Positions 36,750-47,016 are shown, numbered from the stretch's first letter. The stretch is 64,000 nucleotides of DNA from Planctomycetales bacterium ZRK34 (GCA_014873095.1 CP050848.1:4895850-4959849); one strand, 5' to 3'. Numbers and translations: made by a program. Notes: generated by a model not told the origin, from the sequence alone.

Positions 36750-36856
36750 GATTCGCAAAACTCTTTTCGTTCACATTCACTGGGGAAAACACTGCATCCT
36801 GCGCACCGGGAAAAACCCGCCTTGCAAAGCACCCCGTTGGCGCGTTACAGTAAGAC

Positions 36857-38659
36857 ATGCCCACCGAAAACTCTGACATTCTCGCGGAAGCCGGACACAA
36901 GACACAGGAAACCGAGTACTACTCGCCGATCCCGGACGGTTACGTCAAGGGTAAGCATAAGTACGTCGTCGTGATGGGAACCGTCATGAGCGGACTCGGC
37001 AAGGGGATTTTCTCCTCGTCGGTCGCCAAGCTGCTCAAGGACAAAGGCCTTCGGGTCAGCCCCATCAAGATGGAAGGCTACCTGAACATCGACTCCGGCA
37101 CACTGAATCCCTATCGCCACGGTGAAGTGTTCGTCCTCGACGACGGCATGGAAACCGACATGGATCTGGGCACCTACGAGCGCATCCTCGACCAGAACCT
37201 CACCGGCGACAACTTCACCACCAGCGGCCAGATCTACCGCGGCGTGCTCGACAAGGAGCGCCACGGCGGTTATCTCGGGCGCGACGTGCAGATGATCCCG
37301 CACGTGACCGGCGAGGTGAAGTACCTGCTGCGGAAACTGGCCGTCAAGCAGAACGCCGAGGTGGTGTTTGTCGAGGTCGGCGGGACGGTCGGCGACTTCG
37401 AAAACGCCTTCTACATCGAGGCGTTGCGCGAGCTGGCCTTCGAGGAAGGGCCCGACAGCGTGTGTTTTGTCGCGTTGACCTACGTGATCGAGCCCCGGGC
37501 CCTGGGTGAGCAGAAGTCCAAGGCGGCTCAGCTCGGCATCAAACGCATGATGGAGCTGGGCGTTCAGCCGCACATCATCGCCTGCCGCGGGCGCAATCCC
37601 GTGGGCGACAAGGCCCGTGAGAAGATTGCGATGTTCTCGAACGTGCCGGCGAACCGGGTGTTCTCCATGCACGACCGCGATTCGATCTACACGATCCCCG
37701 AGCAGATGCACGCCGAGGGGCTCGACATTCAGATTCTCTCGATTCTGAACATGCACTCGCGTGTGCGGCCGGCCCAGGAAGACAAGGCCCGCAAGCAGTG
37801 GAGCCGCTTCGTCAACGCCCTGACGCGCCGCCGCAAGTATTCAATCAGCGTCGGCATCACCGGCAAGTATGCCGAGCTGCGCGACGCCTATGCATCGATC
37901 GACAAGGCCCTGGAGCACTGCGGCGCTCACCTGTCGGCCGATATCGACATCAAATGGCTCGACACCATCGCGATGGACACCGCCGCGCCCGAGTCGATCG
38001 CCAACACGCTGCGCACGCTCGATGCGGTGATCGTACCCGGCGGGTTCGGACATCGCGGGACCGAAGGCAAGATCGCTTCGGTCAAATACTGCCGTGAGAA
38101 TCTGACGCCGTACCTGGGCATCTGCCTCGGTTTTCAGATGGCGGTGGTCGACTTCGCCCGCAATGTCTGCGGCATCCCCGATGCGGCCTCGTCGGAATTC
38201 GATCAGAACGCGGCCAATCCAGTGATCGACATTCTCCCCGAGCAGAAGAAGATCGAAGGCCTCGGCGGCAACATGCGCCTCGGCGGCAAGCAGGTTCAAC
38301 TGACCGCCGGCTCGCTGGCGTCGATCCTCTACGACAACCAGACCGAAATCCGACAGCGCTTCCGCCACCGCTACGAGGTCGACCCCAAGTTCATCGACAC
38401 CCTCGAAAAGCACGGCCTGATCTTTTCCGGTCGCCATCCTGAGCAGCCGATCATGCAGGTGCTCGAACTGCCGTTCGCCACGCACCCGTACTTCATCGGC
38501 GCCCAGTTCCACCCCGAACTGACCAGCCGCCCGCTTCACCCGGCGCCGCTGTTCATGGGCCTGATCGCCGCGGCGATCCGACACGCTTACCCGGAAGTGC
38601 CGGCCGAGCAGATTTCCGAGCGCTGGCTCCCTTTCGTTAAAGAGCCTATTCAGTCGTAA
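36857..38659 (+). CDS. pyrG: CTP synthase
   Basis: 600 residues; makes CTP from UTP, ATP and glutamine. Synthetase domain: 'VVMGTVMSGLGKGIFSSS' P-loop, 'HGEVFVLDDGMETDMDLGTYERIL', 'FVEVGGTVGDFEN'. Amidotransferase domain: 'VPGGFGHRGTEGK', nucleophile Cys423 in 'GICLGFQMAVVDFAR', and 'AQFHPELTSRP'. It carries a ~33-residue N-terminal extension, and the usual KxDPY motif reads KMEGY, so it belongs to a divergent branch. No ribosome site stands out at the ATG 36857. It is a single gene between two terminated units. Confidence 0.95.
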   Translation: MPTENSDILAEAGHKTQETEYYSPIPDGYVKGKHKYVVVMGTVMSGLGKGIFSSSVAKLLKDKGLRVSPIKMEGYLNIDSGTLNPYRHGEVFVLDDGMETDMDLGTYERILDQNLTGDNFTTSGQIYRGVLDKERHGGYLGRDVQMIPHVTGEVKYLLRKLAVKQNAEVVFVEVGGTVGDFENAFYIEALRELAFEEGPDSVCFVALTYVIEPRALGEQKSKAAQLGIKRMMELGVQPHIIACRGRNPVGDKAREKIAMFSNVPANRVFSMHDRDSIYTIPEQMHAEGLDIQILSILNMHSRVRPAQEDKARKQWSRFVNALTRRRKYSISVGITGKYAELRDAYASIDKALEHCGAHLSADIDIKWLDTIAMDTAAPESIANTLRTLDAVIVPGGFGHRGTEGKIASVKYCRENLTPYLGICLGFQMAVVDFARNVCGIPDAASSEFDQNAANPVIDILPEQKKIEGLGGNMRLGGKQVQLTAGSLASILYDNQTEIRQRFRHRYEVDPKFIDTLEKHGLIFSGRHPEQPIMQVLELPFATHPYFIGAQFHPELTSRPLHPAPLFMGLIAAAIRHAYPEVPAEQISERWLPFVKEPIQS

Positions 38660-38817
38660 CGGCATCAGGTCATCCCTGCTGACGAACGTTCTTAACCGCT
38701 GTGACGTAGAACCTCATTGCCGTAAGATGCATGGGCCGTTCTACTGGTCGGACCATGCGGCGATTGTTCTGCGCCGCTCGACTGCAGGCGATTCATTTAG
38801 ACAGAAAGGGTTATGCC

Positions 38818-41800
38818 ATGTTTAACCGAAGCTTTGCGCGCCGGATGCTGATGGTGCTGGTGGCCGTGATGACGTTCGGCGTCGGCGCTGCCGCGTACGC
38901 TCAACACCAGGGTGAAACCGAAGCCCAACATGCGGCCCGTATGGCCTGGTGGCGCAACGCCAAGTTCGGCATGTTCATCCACTGGGGCGTGTACTCGGTC
39001 CCCGCCGGCACCTACGACGGCAAGCAGATCGGCGGCATCGGCGAGTGGATCATGAACCGCGGCAAGATCCCCTGCGATGTGTATCAGAAGTACGCCAAAG
39101 ATTTCGTGCCGAGCAAGTATGACCCCGACGCCTGGGCCCAGCTCGCCGCCGACGCCGGCATGAAGTACATGGTCATCACTTCCAAGCACCACGACGGCTT
39201 CGCGCTGTTTCCCTCGGATGTGACCAAGTGGGACATCGCCGACGCCTCGCCGTACGGCAAAGACCTGATCGGTCCGCTGGCCAAGGCGGCTCGCGCCCAG
39301 GGGTTGAAGTTCGGGCTGTACTACTCGCAGGCCCAGGACTGGAACCACCCCGGCGGCGCCGCGTCCGGCGGCCACTGGGACACCGCCCAGGACGGCGACA
39401 TGGACAGGTACCTCAAGGAGATCGCCGTTCCGCAGGTCCGCGAGATTCTCACCCGCTACAAGCCGGACATCCTCTGGTGGGACACGCCTACCAATATGTC
39501 CAAGGAGCGGGCCGAGTTGTTCATGCCGCTGTTCAAAGATCAGCCTGACATCATCACCAACAACCGCCTCGGCGGCGGCTATCGCGGCGACACCGAAACC
39601 CCCGAGCAGCACATCCCCGCGACCGGCTACAAGGATCGCGACTGGGAAGTCTGCATGACGATGAACGACACCTGGGGTTACAAGAGCTACGACCACAACT
39701 GGAAGTCCACCGCCGACCTGCTGCACAAGCTCTGCGACATCGTCTCCAAGGGCGGCAACTTCCTGCTGAACATCGGCCCCAGACCCGACGGAACCATCCC
39801 GCAGGAGTCGATCGACCGCCTGCATGAAGTCGGCAAGTGGATGAACGTCAACAGCGAATCGATCTACGGCACGACCGCCTCGCCTTTCGCCTCCAAGCTC
39901 ACCTGGGGCCGCGTCACCAAGAAGCTCCGCCCCGGCGGCGCGACGCTCTACATGCAGATCTTCGACTGGCCGGCCGATCACGTCGCTTTGCTGCCGGGTC
40001 TGAAGAACAAGGTCACCAGCGCCAAGCTGCTGGCCGGCGGCGCGACCGTCAAAACCGAGAACACCCCCGACGGCGTCGTCGTCCACCTGCCCGGTGAGGC
40101 GACCGACCCGATCGTCAGCGTCGTCAAACTCGAAGTCGAAGGCGACCTGGATGTGGCCAAGGTGCTGCCCAAGCAGAAGGCCGACGGCACGATGGTGCTC
40201 AACCCCGTGCAGGCCGACATTCACAACGTGTTTGGTTCCGACGCGAAGGTCGAAACGATCGCTCACGAACCGAGCATCGGCTTCTGGACTGACAAGCGCG
40301 TGAAGGTTTCGTACAAGTTCCACATCGACAAACCCGGCACGTTCAAGGTGAACACCCAAATCGCCGGCACCGGTGATTCGAAGTTCACCATCTCCGTCGG
40401 CGATCAGAAGCTGAGCGTCGCCACGGAAAAGACCGGCGACTTCCGCAAGTTCAAGCCCGTCACGCTCGGGCAGGTCACCCTTGATAAGGCCGGTGATTAC
40501 ACGCTGACGATCACGCCCGACGGCAAAGCCTGGGGCCCGATCAACATGCGGACGATCACACTGGTTCCCGCTGAGAGCGAATCGGCCCGCGATGCCCGCA
40601 TGAAGTGGTGGCGCGACGATCGCTTCGGCATGTTCATCCACTGGGGGCTGTACGCCGTGCCGGCCGGTGAATACAACGGCAAGGACATCGGCGGCATCGG
40701 TGAGTGGATCATGAACCACGCGCCGATTCCCGCGGACGAATATCAGAAGTACACCAAGCAGTTCGACCCCGCCAAGTATGACCCCGAGAAGTGGGTGAAG
40801 GCCGCCGCCGACGCCGGTGTTAAATACCTGGTCATCACCTCCAAGCACCACGACGGGTTCTGCCTGTGGGACTCGAAGGTGACCAAGTACGACATCGTCG
40901 ACGCCACGCCGTACGGCAAGGACCTGCTCAAGCCGCTCGCCGAAGCGTGTAAGAAGCACGGCATCAAGTTCTGCACTTACTACTCGATCATGGACTGGCA
41001 TCACCCGTCCCAGACCGCCGGCGGCAAGAACGGTCGCTACAACCCGACCAAAATCGTCGACGGCCGCAAGGAAGAATACGTCAAGTACATGAAGGCCCAG
41101 CTCAAGGAGCTGATCGACAACTACGACGTCGAGGTGATGTGGTTTGACGGCGAGTGGGTTGGCTGGTGGACCGAACCCGATGGCAAGGACCTGTATGCCT
41201 ACCTGCGGAAGCTCAAGCCCAGCCTGATCATCAACAACCGCATCGGCAAGGGCCGCAAGGGCATGGAGGGGCTGAACAAGGGCGACCAGGAATACGCCGG
41301 TGACTTCGGCACGCCTGAGCAGCAGATTCCCGCTGATGGTCTGCCCGGCGTCGACTGGGAATCGTGCATGACGATGAACGACACGTGGGGCTTCAAGAAG
41401 AAAGACCACAACTGGAAGTCATCGGAAAAGCTCATCCGCAACCTGATCGACATCTGCTCCAAGGGCGGCAACTACCTGCTGAACGTCGGCCCGACCGCCG
41501 AGGGTGAAATCCCCGGCCCGAGCCTCGAACGTCTCGCAGACATGGGCAAGTGGATGAAGGTCAACGGCCAGTCGCTGTACGGCACGACGGCGTCGCCTTT
41601 CCCCAAGCAGCCCAAGTGGGGGCGTGTCACCACCAAGGGCAGCACGCTGTACCTGCACGTATTTGAATGGCCGGCCGACGGCAAGCTGACGATGCCCGCG
41701 GTCGACGGGAAGGTCAAATCCGTCAAGCTGCTGGCTGATCCGTCCCGCTCGGGGCTCAGCGCCTCGGTCGAAGGCGGCCAGACAGTCGTGACACTGGCCG

Positions 41801-41853
41801 GATCTGCCCCCGACAAGATCGCCTCGGTCGTCGAACTTCAACTCAGCAAGTAA
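38818..41853 (+). CDS. Double-domain GH29 alpha-L-fucosidase
   Basis: 1011-residue secreted enzyme with two GH29 catalytic domains in one chain. Signal peptide (about 1-27), GH29-A (about 38-430; 'FGMFIHWGVYSVPAG', 'SKHHDGFALF', nucleophile candidate Asp222 in 'ILWWDTP'), a beta domain (about 480-585, 'GTFKVNTQIAGTGDSKF'), GH29-B (about 592-1000; 'FGMFIHWGLYAVPAG', 'SKHHDGFCLW', Asp777 in 'VMWFDGEW'). The two halves are clearly homologous. GH29 enzymes release alpha-L-fucose from glycans such as fucoidan. The ATG at 38818 follows AAAGGG. The stop overlaps the region just before the next fucosidase gene. Confidence 0.92.
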   Translation: MFNRSFARRMLMVLVAVMTFGVGAAAYAQHQGETEAQHAARMAWWRNAKFGMFIHWGVYSVPAGTYDGKQIGGIGEWIMNRGKIPCDVYQKYAKDFVPSKYDPDAWAQLAADAGMKYMVITSKHHDGFALFPSDVTKWDIADASPYGKDLIGPLAKAARAQGLKFGLYYSQAQDWNHPGGAASGGHWDTAQDGDMDRYLKEIAVPQVREILTRYKPDILWWDTPTNMSKERAELFMPLFKDQPDIITNNRLGGGYRGDTETPEQHIPATGYKDRDWEVCMTMNDTWGYKSYDHNWKSTADLLHKLCDIVSKGGNFLLNIGPRPDGTIPQESIDRLHEVGKWMNVNSESIYGTTASPFASKLTWGRVTKKLRPGGATLYMQIFDWPADHVALLPGLKNKVTSAKLLAGGATVKTENTPDGVVVHLPGEATDPIVSVVKLEVEGDLDVAKVLPKQKADGTMVLNPVQADIHNVFGSDAKVETIAHEPSIGFWTDKRVKVSYKFHIDKPGTFKVNTQIAGTGDSKFTISVGDQKLSVATEKTGDFRKFKPVTLGQVTLDKAGDYTLTITPDGKAWGPINMRTITLVPAESESARDARMKWWRDDRFGMFIHWGLYAVPAGEYNGKDIGGIGEWIMNHAPIPADEYQKYTKQFDPAKYDPEKWVKAAADAGVKYLVITSKHHDGFCLWDSKVTKYDIVDATPYGKDLLKPLAEACKKHGIKFCTYYSIMDWHHPSQTAGGKNGRYNPTKIVDGRKEEYVKYMKAQLKELIDNYDVEVMWFDGEWVGWWTEPDGKDLYAYLRKLKPSLIINNRIGKGRKGMEGLNKGDQEYAGDFGTPEQQIPADGLPGVDWESCMTMNDTWGFKKKDHNWKSSEKLIRNLIDICSKGGNYLLNVGPTAEGEIPGPSLERLADMGKWMKVNGQSLYGTTASPFPKQPKWGRVTTKGSTLYLHVFEWPADGKLTMPAVDGKVKSVKLLADPSRSGLSASVEGGQTVVTLAGSAPDKIASVVELQLSK

Positions 41854-41864
41854 TGGAGCAACGC

Positions 41865-43661
41865 ATGAACTTTCGCTGGAGCCTGATCGGACTTGTCGTG
41901 TTGATGGTGTGCGGCGCGAGCGTGCATGCCGAGACCCAGGCCGAGCGCGATGCGCGGATGAAGTGGTGGCGCGAGGCGCGTTTCGGGATGTTTGTTCACT
42001 GGGGGCTGTACGCCATTCCCGCCGGGCAGTGGGACGACAAGAAGTGGGACCGCGGCGGCATGGAGTGGATTCAGAAACGCGCCAACGTGCCGGCGGATGT
42101 TTACGCCGACCGTCTGCTGCCGCAGTTCAAACCGAAACAGGGCTTTGCCGCCGAGTGGGCGGAACTGGCGAAAGTCGCCGGGTGTAAATACGTCGTCTTC
42201 ACCGACAAGCATCATGAAGGTTTCGCACTGCACGATTCGAAGGTGACCGGGTTCGATGCCAAGGATGTGACCGGGCGTGATCTAACCAAGGAGATCGTCG
42301 AGGCGGTCAAAAAGCAAGGCCTGCGCATCGGCATGTATTACTCGCTTTGGGATTGGCATCACCCCGACGCTTATGCCGGCAAGGGGACCAACAACCCGTC
42401 CGTGCAGACGATGGAAGGGCGCGACCCCGAGAAGTATTTGAAGTTCATGCACGAGCAGGTCGACGAGATCGCCAGCAACTACGGCCGCGTCGATGTGCTG
42501 TGGTTTGACTACTCCTCGAAGGAAGTTCAGGGCGAAAGCTGGAAGGCCAACGAACTGCTCGCCAACCTTCGCAAGAAGCAACCCGGCATCATCGTGAACA
42601 ACCGCCTGTACCGCAGCCCCGAGGCCGGGTGGCACGACGATCACCACCTCGAGCCTTACGACTCGAAGCACGGCGACTTCACCACGCCCGAGCAGCGCAT
42701 TCCGCCCAACGGCGTGCCCGGCGTCGACTGGGAAACCTGCATGACCATGAACACCACGTGGGGCTACTCGCAGCACGATCACAACTGGAAGACCGGTCAG
42801 ACGCTGATCCGCAACCTGGTCGACATCTGCTCCAAGGGCGGCAACTACCTGCTGAACATCGGGCCGATGGCCGACGGGACTGTCCCGCCGGAGTCGGTGC
42901 AGCTCATGTACGAGATCGGCGCGTGGATGCAGATGAACGGCGAGGCGATCTACGGCACGACGGCCAGCCCCTTCAAGCAGACCTTCGACTGGGGTCGCGT
43001 CACGGTTAAGGGCGATGTGTTGTACCTGCATGTATTCGACTGGCCGGCCGACAAGAAGATCAGCATCCCGCCGCTGAACAATCCGATGAAATCGATCGCC
43101 GTGCTGGGCGATCCGACCGCCAAAGCATCGCTTCACCCCGAAGTCGACAAGTGGGTGATCCAACTGCCCGATGAGCCGGTCAACACCAGCGCGACCGTGA
43201 TCAAGTTGCAACTGGATGGTGATGTCAAAGTCGCCGGCGACACTGCACCGATGGTTCAGCCCGGCGCCGACGGCACGATCACGCTGGCCGCCCACGATGC
43301 CCTCACGCACGGCAAGATGCTCCGTTATGAGCCACAGCCGCACAAGAACACCGTCGGGTACTGGGTCGAGGCGGACGATTATGTCGAGTGGAACTTTCAG
43401 GTCGACAAGCCCGGTGAGTATGAAGTGATCGTCTACCAGGGCTGCGGGAAAGGACACGGCGGCAGCGAGGCGGCGGTCCACATCGGCGGCAAGACGCTGA
43501 ACTTCACCGTCGAAGACACCGGCGGATTTCAGAACTTTGTAGAGCGCGACCTGGGTACGGTCAACCTGTCGCCGGGCGATCAGACCCTGTCGATCAAGCC
43601 GATCCGCAAGGCGAAACTCGCCGTGATGGACGTGCGGCGTGTGACGTTGAAGCGGAAGTAG
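41865..43661 (+). CDS. GH29 alpha-L-fucosidase with C-terminal carbohydrate-binding-like domain
   Basis: 598 residues. Signal peptide (1-20), catalytic domain (about 25-440; 'FGMFVHWGLYAIPAG', 'DKHHEGFALH', Asp215 in 'VLWFDYSSKE'), and a C-terminal beta domain (about 500-598; 'VEWNFQVDKPGEYEVIVYQG') akin to the middle domain of the upstream double enzyme. The start at 41865 has GGAG six bases upstream; an ATG at 41853 overlapping the previous stop is an alternative. It is co-transcribed with the upstream gene, giving three GH29 domains in one operon. Confidence 0.92.
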   Translation: MNFRWSLIGLVVLMVCGASVHAETQAERDARMKWWREARFGMFVHWGLYAIPAGQWDDKKWDRGGMEWIQKRANVPADVYADRLLPQFKPKQGFAAEWAELAKVAGCKYVVFTDKHHEGFALHDSKVTGFDAKDVTGRDLTKEIVEAVKKQGLRIGMYYSLWDWHHPDAYAGKGTNNPSVQTMEGRDPEKYLKFMHEQVDEIASNYGRVDVLWFDYSSKEVQGESWKANELLANLRKKQPGIIVNNRLYRSPEAGWHDDHHLEPYDSKHGDFTTPEQRIPPNGVPGVDWETCMTMNTTWGYSQHDHNWKTGQTLIRNLVDICSKGGNYLLNIGPMADGTVPPESVQLMYEIGAWMQMNGEAIYGTTASPFKQTFDWGRVTVKGDVLYLHVFDWPADKKISIPPLNNPMKSIAVLGDPTAKASLHPEVDKWVIQLPDEPVNTSATVIKLQLDGDVKVAGDTAPMVQPGADGTITLAAHDALTHGKMLRYEPQPHKNTVGYWVEADDYVEWNFQVDKPGEYEVIVYQGCGKGHGGSEAAVHIGGKTLNFTVEDTGGFQNFVERDLGTVNLSPGDQTLSIKPIRKAKLAVMDVRRVTLKRK

Positions 43662-44031
43662 ATCAGCGGGGCTCGTCTTTTTATTTGTGATAGTGGTTGT
43701 CGGATGATCCGCAATTGCGGTAAGCATTGCATGCGTGCTCGGTGTCGCGGTGGGCGTTGTGTGTCGCCACGGCTCGTGCTCGGGCCGCCTTTTGCTGGCA
43801 AGATGATTCGAGCGCCACGCGGCCCTACATGACCTGACGCATCATCCCCCCATCCCGCTGTTGATCCGCCGCATTCAGACCAGTTGTTCATTCGTATCAC
43901 GCCAGCGGCCCACCGGCGGCGATATGCCACGGACGACCCACCTGCCAATATCTTGATCCACTGCTAAGCAAACAAGCCACCCGCAATTCCCGTCGCACGC
44001 ATGTCAATCCGCGGTCGCATGTCTTGTTCTA

Positions 44032-44085
44032 AAAGATCAAATATATGTTATATGACATTTTAAATATATCATATATTTGATCTTT
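44032..44085. repeat. AT-rich 54-bp palindrome
   Basis: AAAGATCAAATATATG (44032-44047) pairs perfectly with 44070-44085, and a further five bases pair after one mismatch around a ~10-base centre. It is strikingly AT-rich in a GC-rich chromosome. Confidence 0.85.
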
Positions 44086-44160
44086 CCAAGGGCGGTGTGT
44101 CTGGGTCAGGGGCGGTGTGTTGCGTGGTGGGTGCGTTTGGGAGGCTGGTTGGAGGGCGTT

Positions 44161-44260
44161 TGCGGATGAAGTTGGGCCAAGTCAGACCAAGACGGGCCGT
44201 GTCGGCGCAAATCGGATCAAGTCGGCACAAGGGCGGACTAAGGCAGGCCAAGGCTGACAA
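44161..44260. repeat. Degenerate tandem repeat with 10-bp period (about 10 units)
   Basis: Ten successive 10-base units, most following G-T-C-G-G-N-C-C/A-A-A, for example GTCGGCGCAA, ATCGGATCAA, GTCGGCACAA, GTCAGACCAA and AGGCTGACAA. The period equals about one helical turn, so CAA steps face the same side of the DNA. Confidence 0.75.
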
Positions 44261-44293
44261 GAAGCGGGGGAAGGCAGATGGAGGGTGGTAGTG

Positions 44294-45001
44294 TTACTCG
44301 GCGTCGAGCATGTCGCGGGGGTGTTGCATGGGTTTGTGCACCAGCAGCATCACCAGGATCGCCCACAGGCACAGCACGAGATTCTGAATCGGCAACTGCA
44401 GCGGCTGCTTGAGGCAGTAGATCACCGCCACCGCGGGAACCCACACGAACCAGTTGGCCAGCAGCAGCGGGATCACCCGGCGGCGATACCACTGCGGTCC
44501 CATGTTGCTGCGCAGGCGGCGAAGACTGTAGCCCACATCCGGCAGGGCGTACGCCAGCACGACCGTCGGCACCGCCCAAAGCGGACAATACACGAACTGA
44601 TCGAAAGCCACCTTGGTGATAATCGTCAGCGGCTGGGCGTTGTCACCGATCAGGTACGCCTCGCCGCGGTAGAGCAGATCGACCTCGATGCCTTTGAAGG
44701 CCCACAACAGCGTGAGAAACGGCATGCGTCGCCAGACACCCGGCTCGCGCGTCGACGGCAGGGCCTGCTGCATACAGATCGGAATCACCGCGCCGAACAG
44801 GGCCGTGGAGATGATCGGGAAGATCAGGCCGGCGGTGGTTTTGATCTCGGCGAGCCGGTCCAGCGCACGCGTCACCGGCGGGACGTAGTGATAGCCCAGC
44901 AGGATCGCCAGCGCCACGCTCAGCAGCAGAGCGCCGGCGGGGGCGGTGGCGCGTGCGGCGCGGAGGCCCCGGGTCAGGGGTGATTCGTGGGAGGTAGTCA
45001 T
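44294..45001 (-). CDS. Membrane protein, possibly Mpv17/PMP22-like
   Basis: 235 residues with about five hydrophobic segments ('GALLLSVALAILLGY', 'AGLIFPIISTALFGAVIPICM', 'AVPTVVLAYALPDVG', 'LLLANWFVWVPAVAVIYCL', 'NLVLCLWAILVMLLVHK'). 'KVAFDQFVYCPLWAVPTVV' and the following 'NWFVWVPAVAVIYCLKQPLQLPIQNL' recall the DQ...P and W.P..N...P pattern of Mpv17/PMP22 proteins, a mainly eukaryotic family, but this is a weak resemblance. It lies just past the enolase terminator on the same strand. Confidence 0.7.
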   Translation of the reverse strand: MTTSHESPLTRGLRAARATAPAGALLLSVALAILLGYHYVPPVTRALDRLAEIKTTAGLIFPIISTALFGAVIPICMQQALPSTREPGVWRRMPFLTLLWAFKGIEVDLLYRGEAYLIGDNAQPLTIITKVAFDQFVYCPLWAVPTVVLAYALPDVGYSLRRLRSNMGPQWYRRRVIPLLLANWFVWVPAVAVIYCLKQPLQLPIQNLVLCLWAILVMLLVHKPMQHPRDMLDAE

Positions 45002-45013
45002 TTGTGCGGCGCA

Positions 45014-45046
45014 TGAAGAAGCCCACGGATCAAATCCGTGGGCTTC
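45014..45046 (-). terminator. Terminator of enolase gene (same stem as 36714-36742)
   Basis: Read leftwards: GAAGCCCACGGAT, loop TTG, ATCCGTGGGCTTC, then TTCAT. The stem is strong but the T-tract is poor. The 13-base arms are identical to those of the terminator after the lectin gene. Confidence 0.65.
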
Positions 45047-45066
45047 CGGGGCGTGCGGCGGTTAAA

Positions 45067-46365
<1,299 letters not shown>

Positions 46366-46575
46366 GGATGGACCTTTCTGTAGTCGGGAATCAGTTCGGT
46401 GGGGCATTTCGCCGGATCGCTACGCGACCCAGGTCGGCCGGAGCGTGAAAGACTCCAGCTATGAACCGGAGATTGTACTGATGCGGCGGCGGGGGGCAAA
46501 TCCGGGGTGATAGTGGCAAAGCCGGTTGTTCTGTGGCACAATCACCTAGCACTGGTTTTACGAAGGATGTGCCTG

Positions 46576-47016
46576 ATGAAATACGTGTTAACCCTGTGGT
46601 GTGTGACGCTGGCGGCGACGCTGGGCGGCTGCGACAAGGCGAAGGTTTCGGATAATTCGATTCAGACGGTCCGCGAGCCGGAGGTGATCGAGGTGGCGGG
46701 GCAGCCGCAGGTCGTGATTGTCGACGTCCGCAAGCCGGAGGACTTCGCTAGCGGCCACCTGCCCGGTGCGATCAACATCTACCTGCCGCAAATCCGCGAA
46801 GGCGACCCGAGCCTGTCATCGGCCAAACGGATCATCGTTTACTCCGGCGGATGGACCGATCCGCTGAGCCCGGCCGCCGCCAAGAAGCTCATGGCCCTGG
46901 GTTATCAGAACGTCTACGAGTTCAAAGGCGGCATCGAGGTCTGGACCGCCGCCGGCCACCCGTTGACCAGCAGCGCCGCGCCCACCGCCGGACGTCCGGA
47001 AACCAGCGGCCAATAA
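46576..47016 (+). CDS. Rhodanese-domain lipoprotein lacking the catalytic Cys
   Basis: 146-residue lipoprotein with lipobox LGGC (Cys19) and a rhodanese fold: 'VVIVDVRKPEDFASGHLPGAINI', 'IIVYSGGWTDPLSPAAAKKLMALGYQNVYEFKGGIEVWTAAGHPL'. The active-site loop, normally C-x-x-G-x-R/T, begins with Ser90, so sulfur transfer is unlikely; a binding or sensory role is inferred. The start at 46576 has AAGGA eight bases upstream. Confidence 0.85.
   Translation: MKYVLTLWCVTLAATLGGCDKAKVSDNSIQTVREPEVIEVAGQPQVVIVDVRKPEDFASGHLPGAINIYLPQIREGDPSLSSAKRIIVYSGGWTDPLSPAAAKKLMALGYQNVYEFKGGIEVWTAAGHPLTSSAAPTAGRPETSGQ

Larger units (their letters stand above)
43662..44293. other. Gene-free region between convergent genes, with unusual repeats
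   Basis: 632 bases without a convincing frame. The first ~370 bases are unremarkable. An AT-rich palindrome lies at 44032-44085, a duplicated word GGCGGTGTGT at 44091-44100 and 44111-44120, and a 10-bp-phased degenerate repeat at 44161-44260 (each listed separately). No tRNA or clear terminator was recognised. Confidence 0.7.

Noticed and set aside
38797..41409. 870-residue open frame antisense to the double fucosidase
   Set aside because: It lies wholly opposite a clear GH29 gene; high GC at third positions keeps antisense frames open. It has no recognisable motif or ribosome site.
44069..44291. Short frames over the periodic repeat
   Set aside because: Encoded peptides merely reflect the 10-bp repeat and lack ribosome sites; the region is better read as non-coding.
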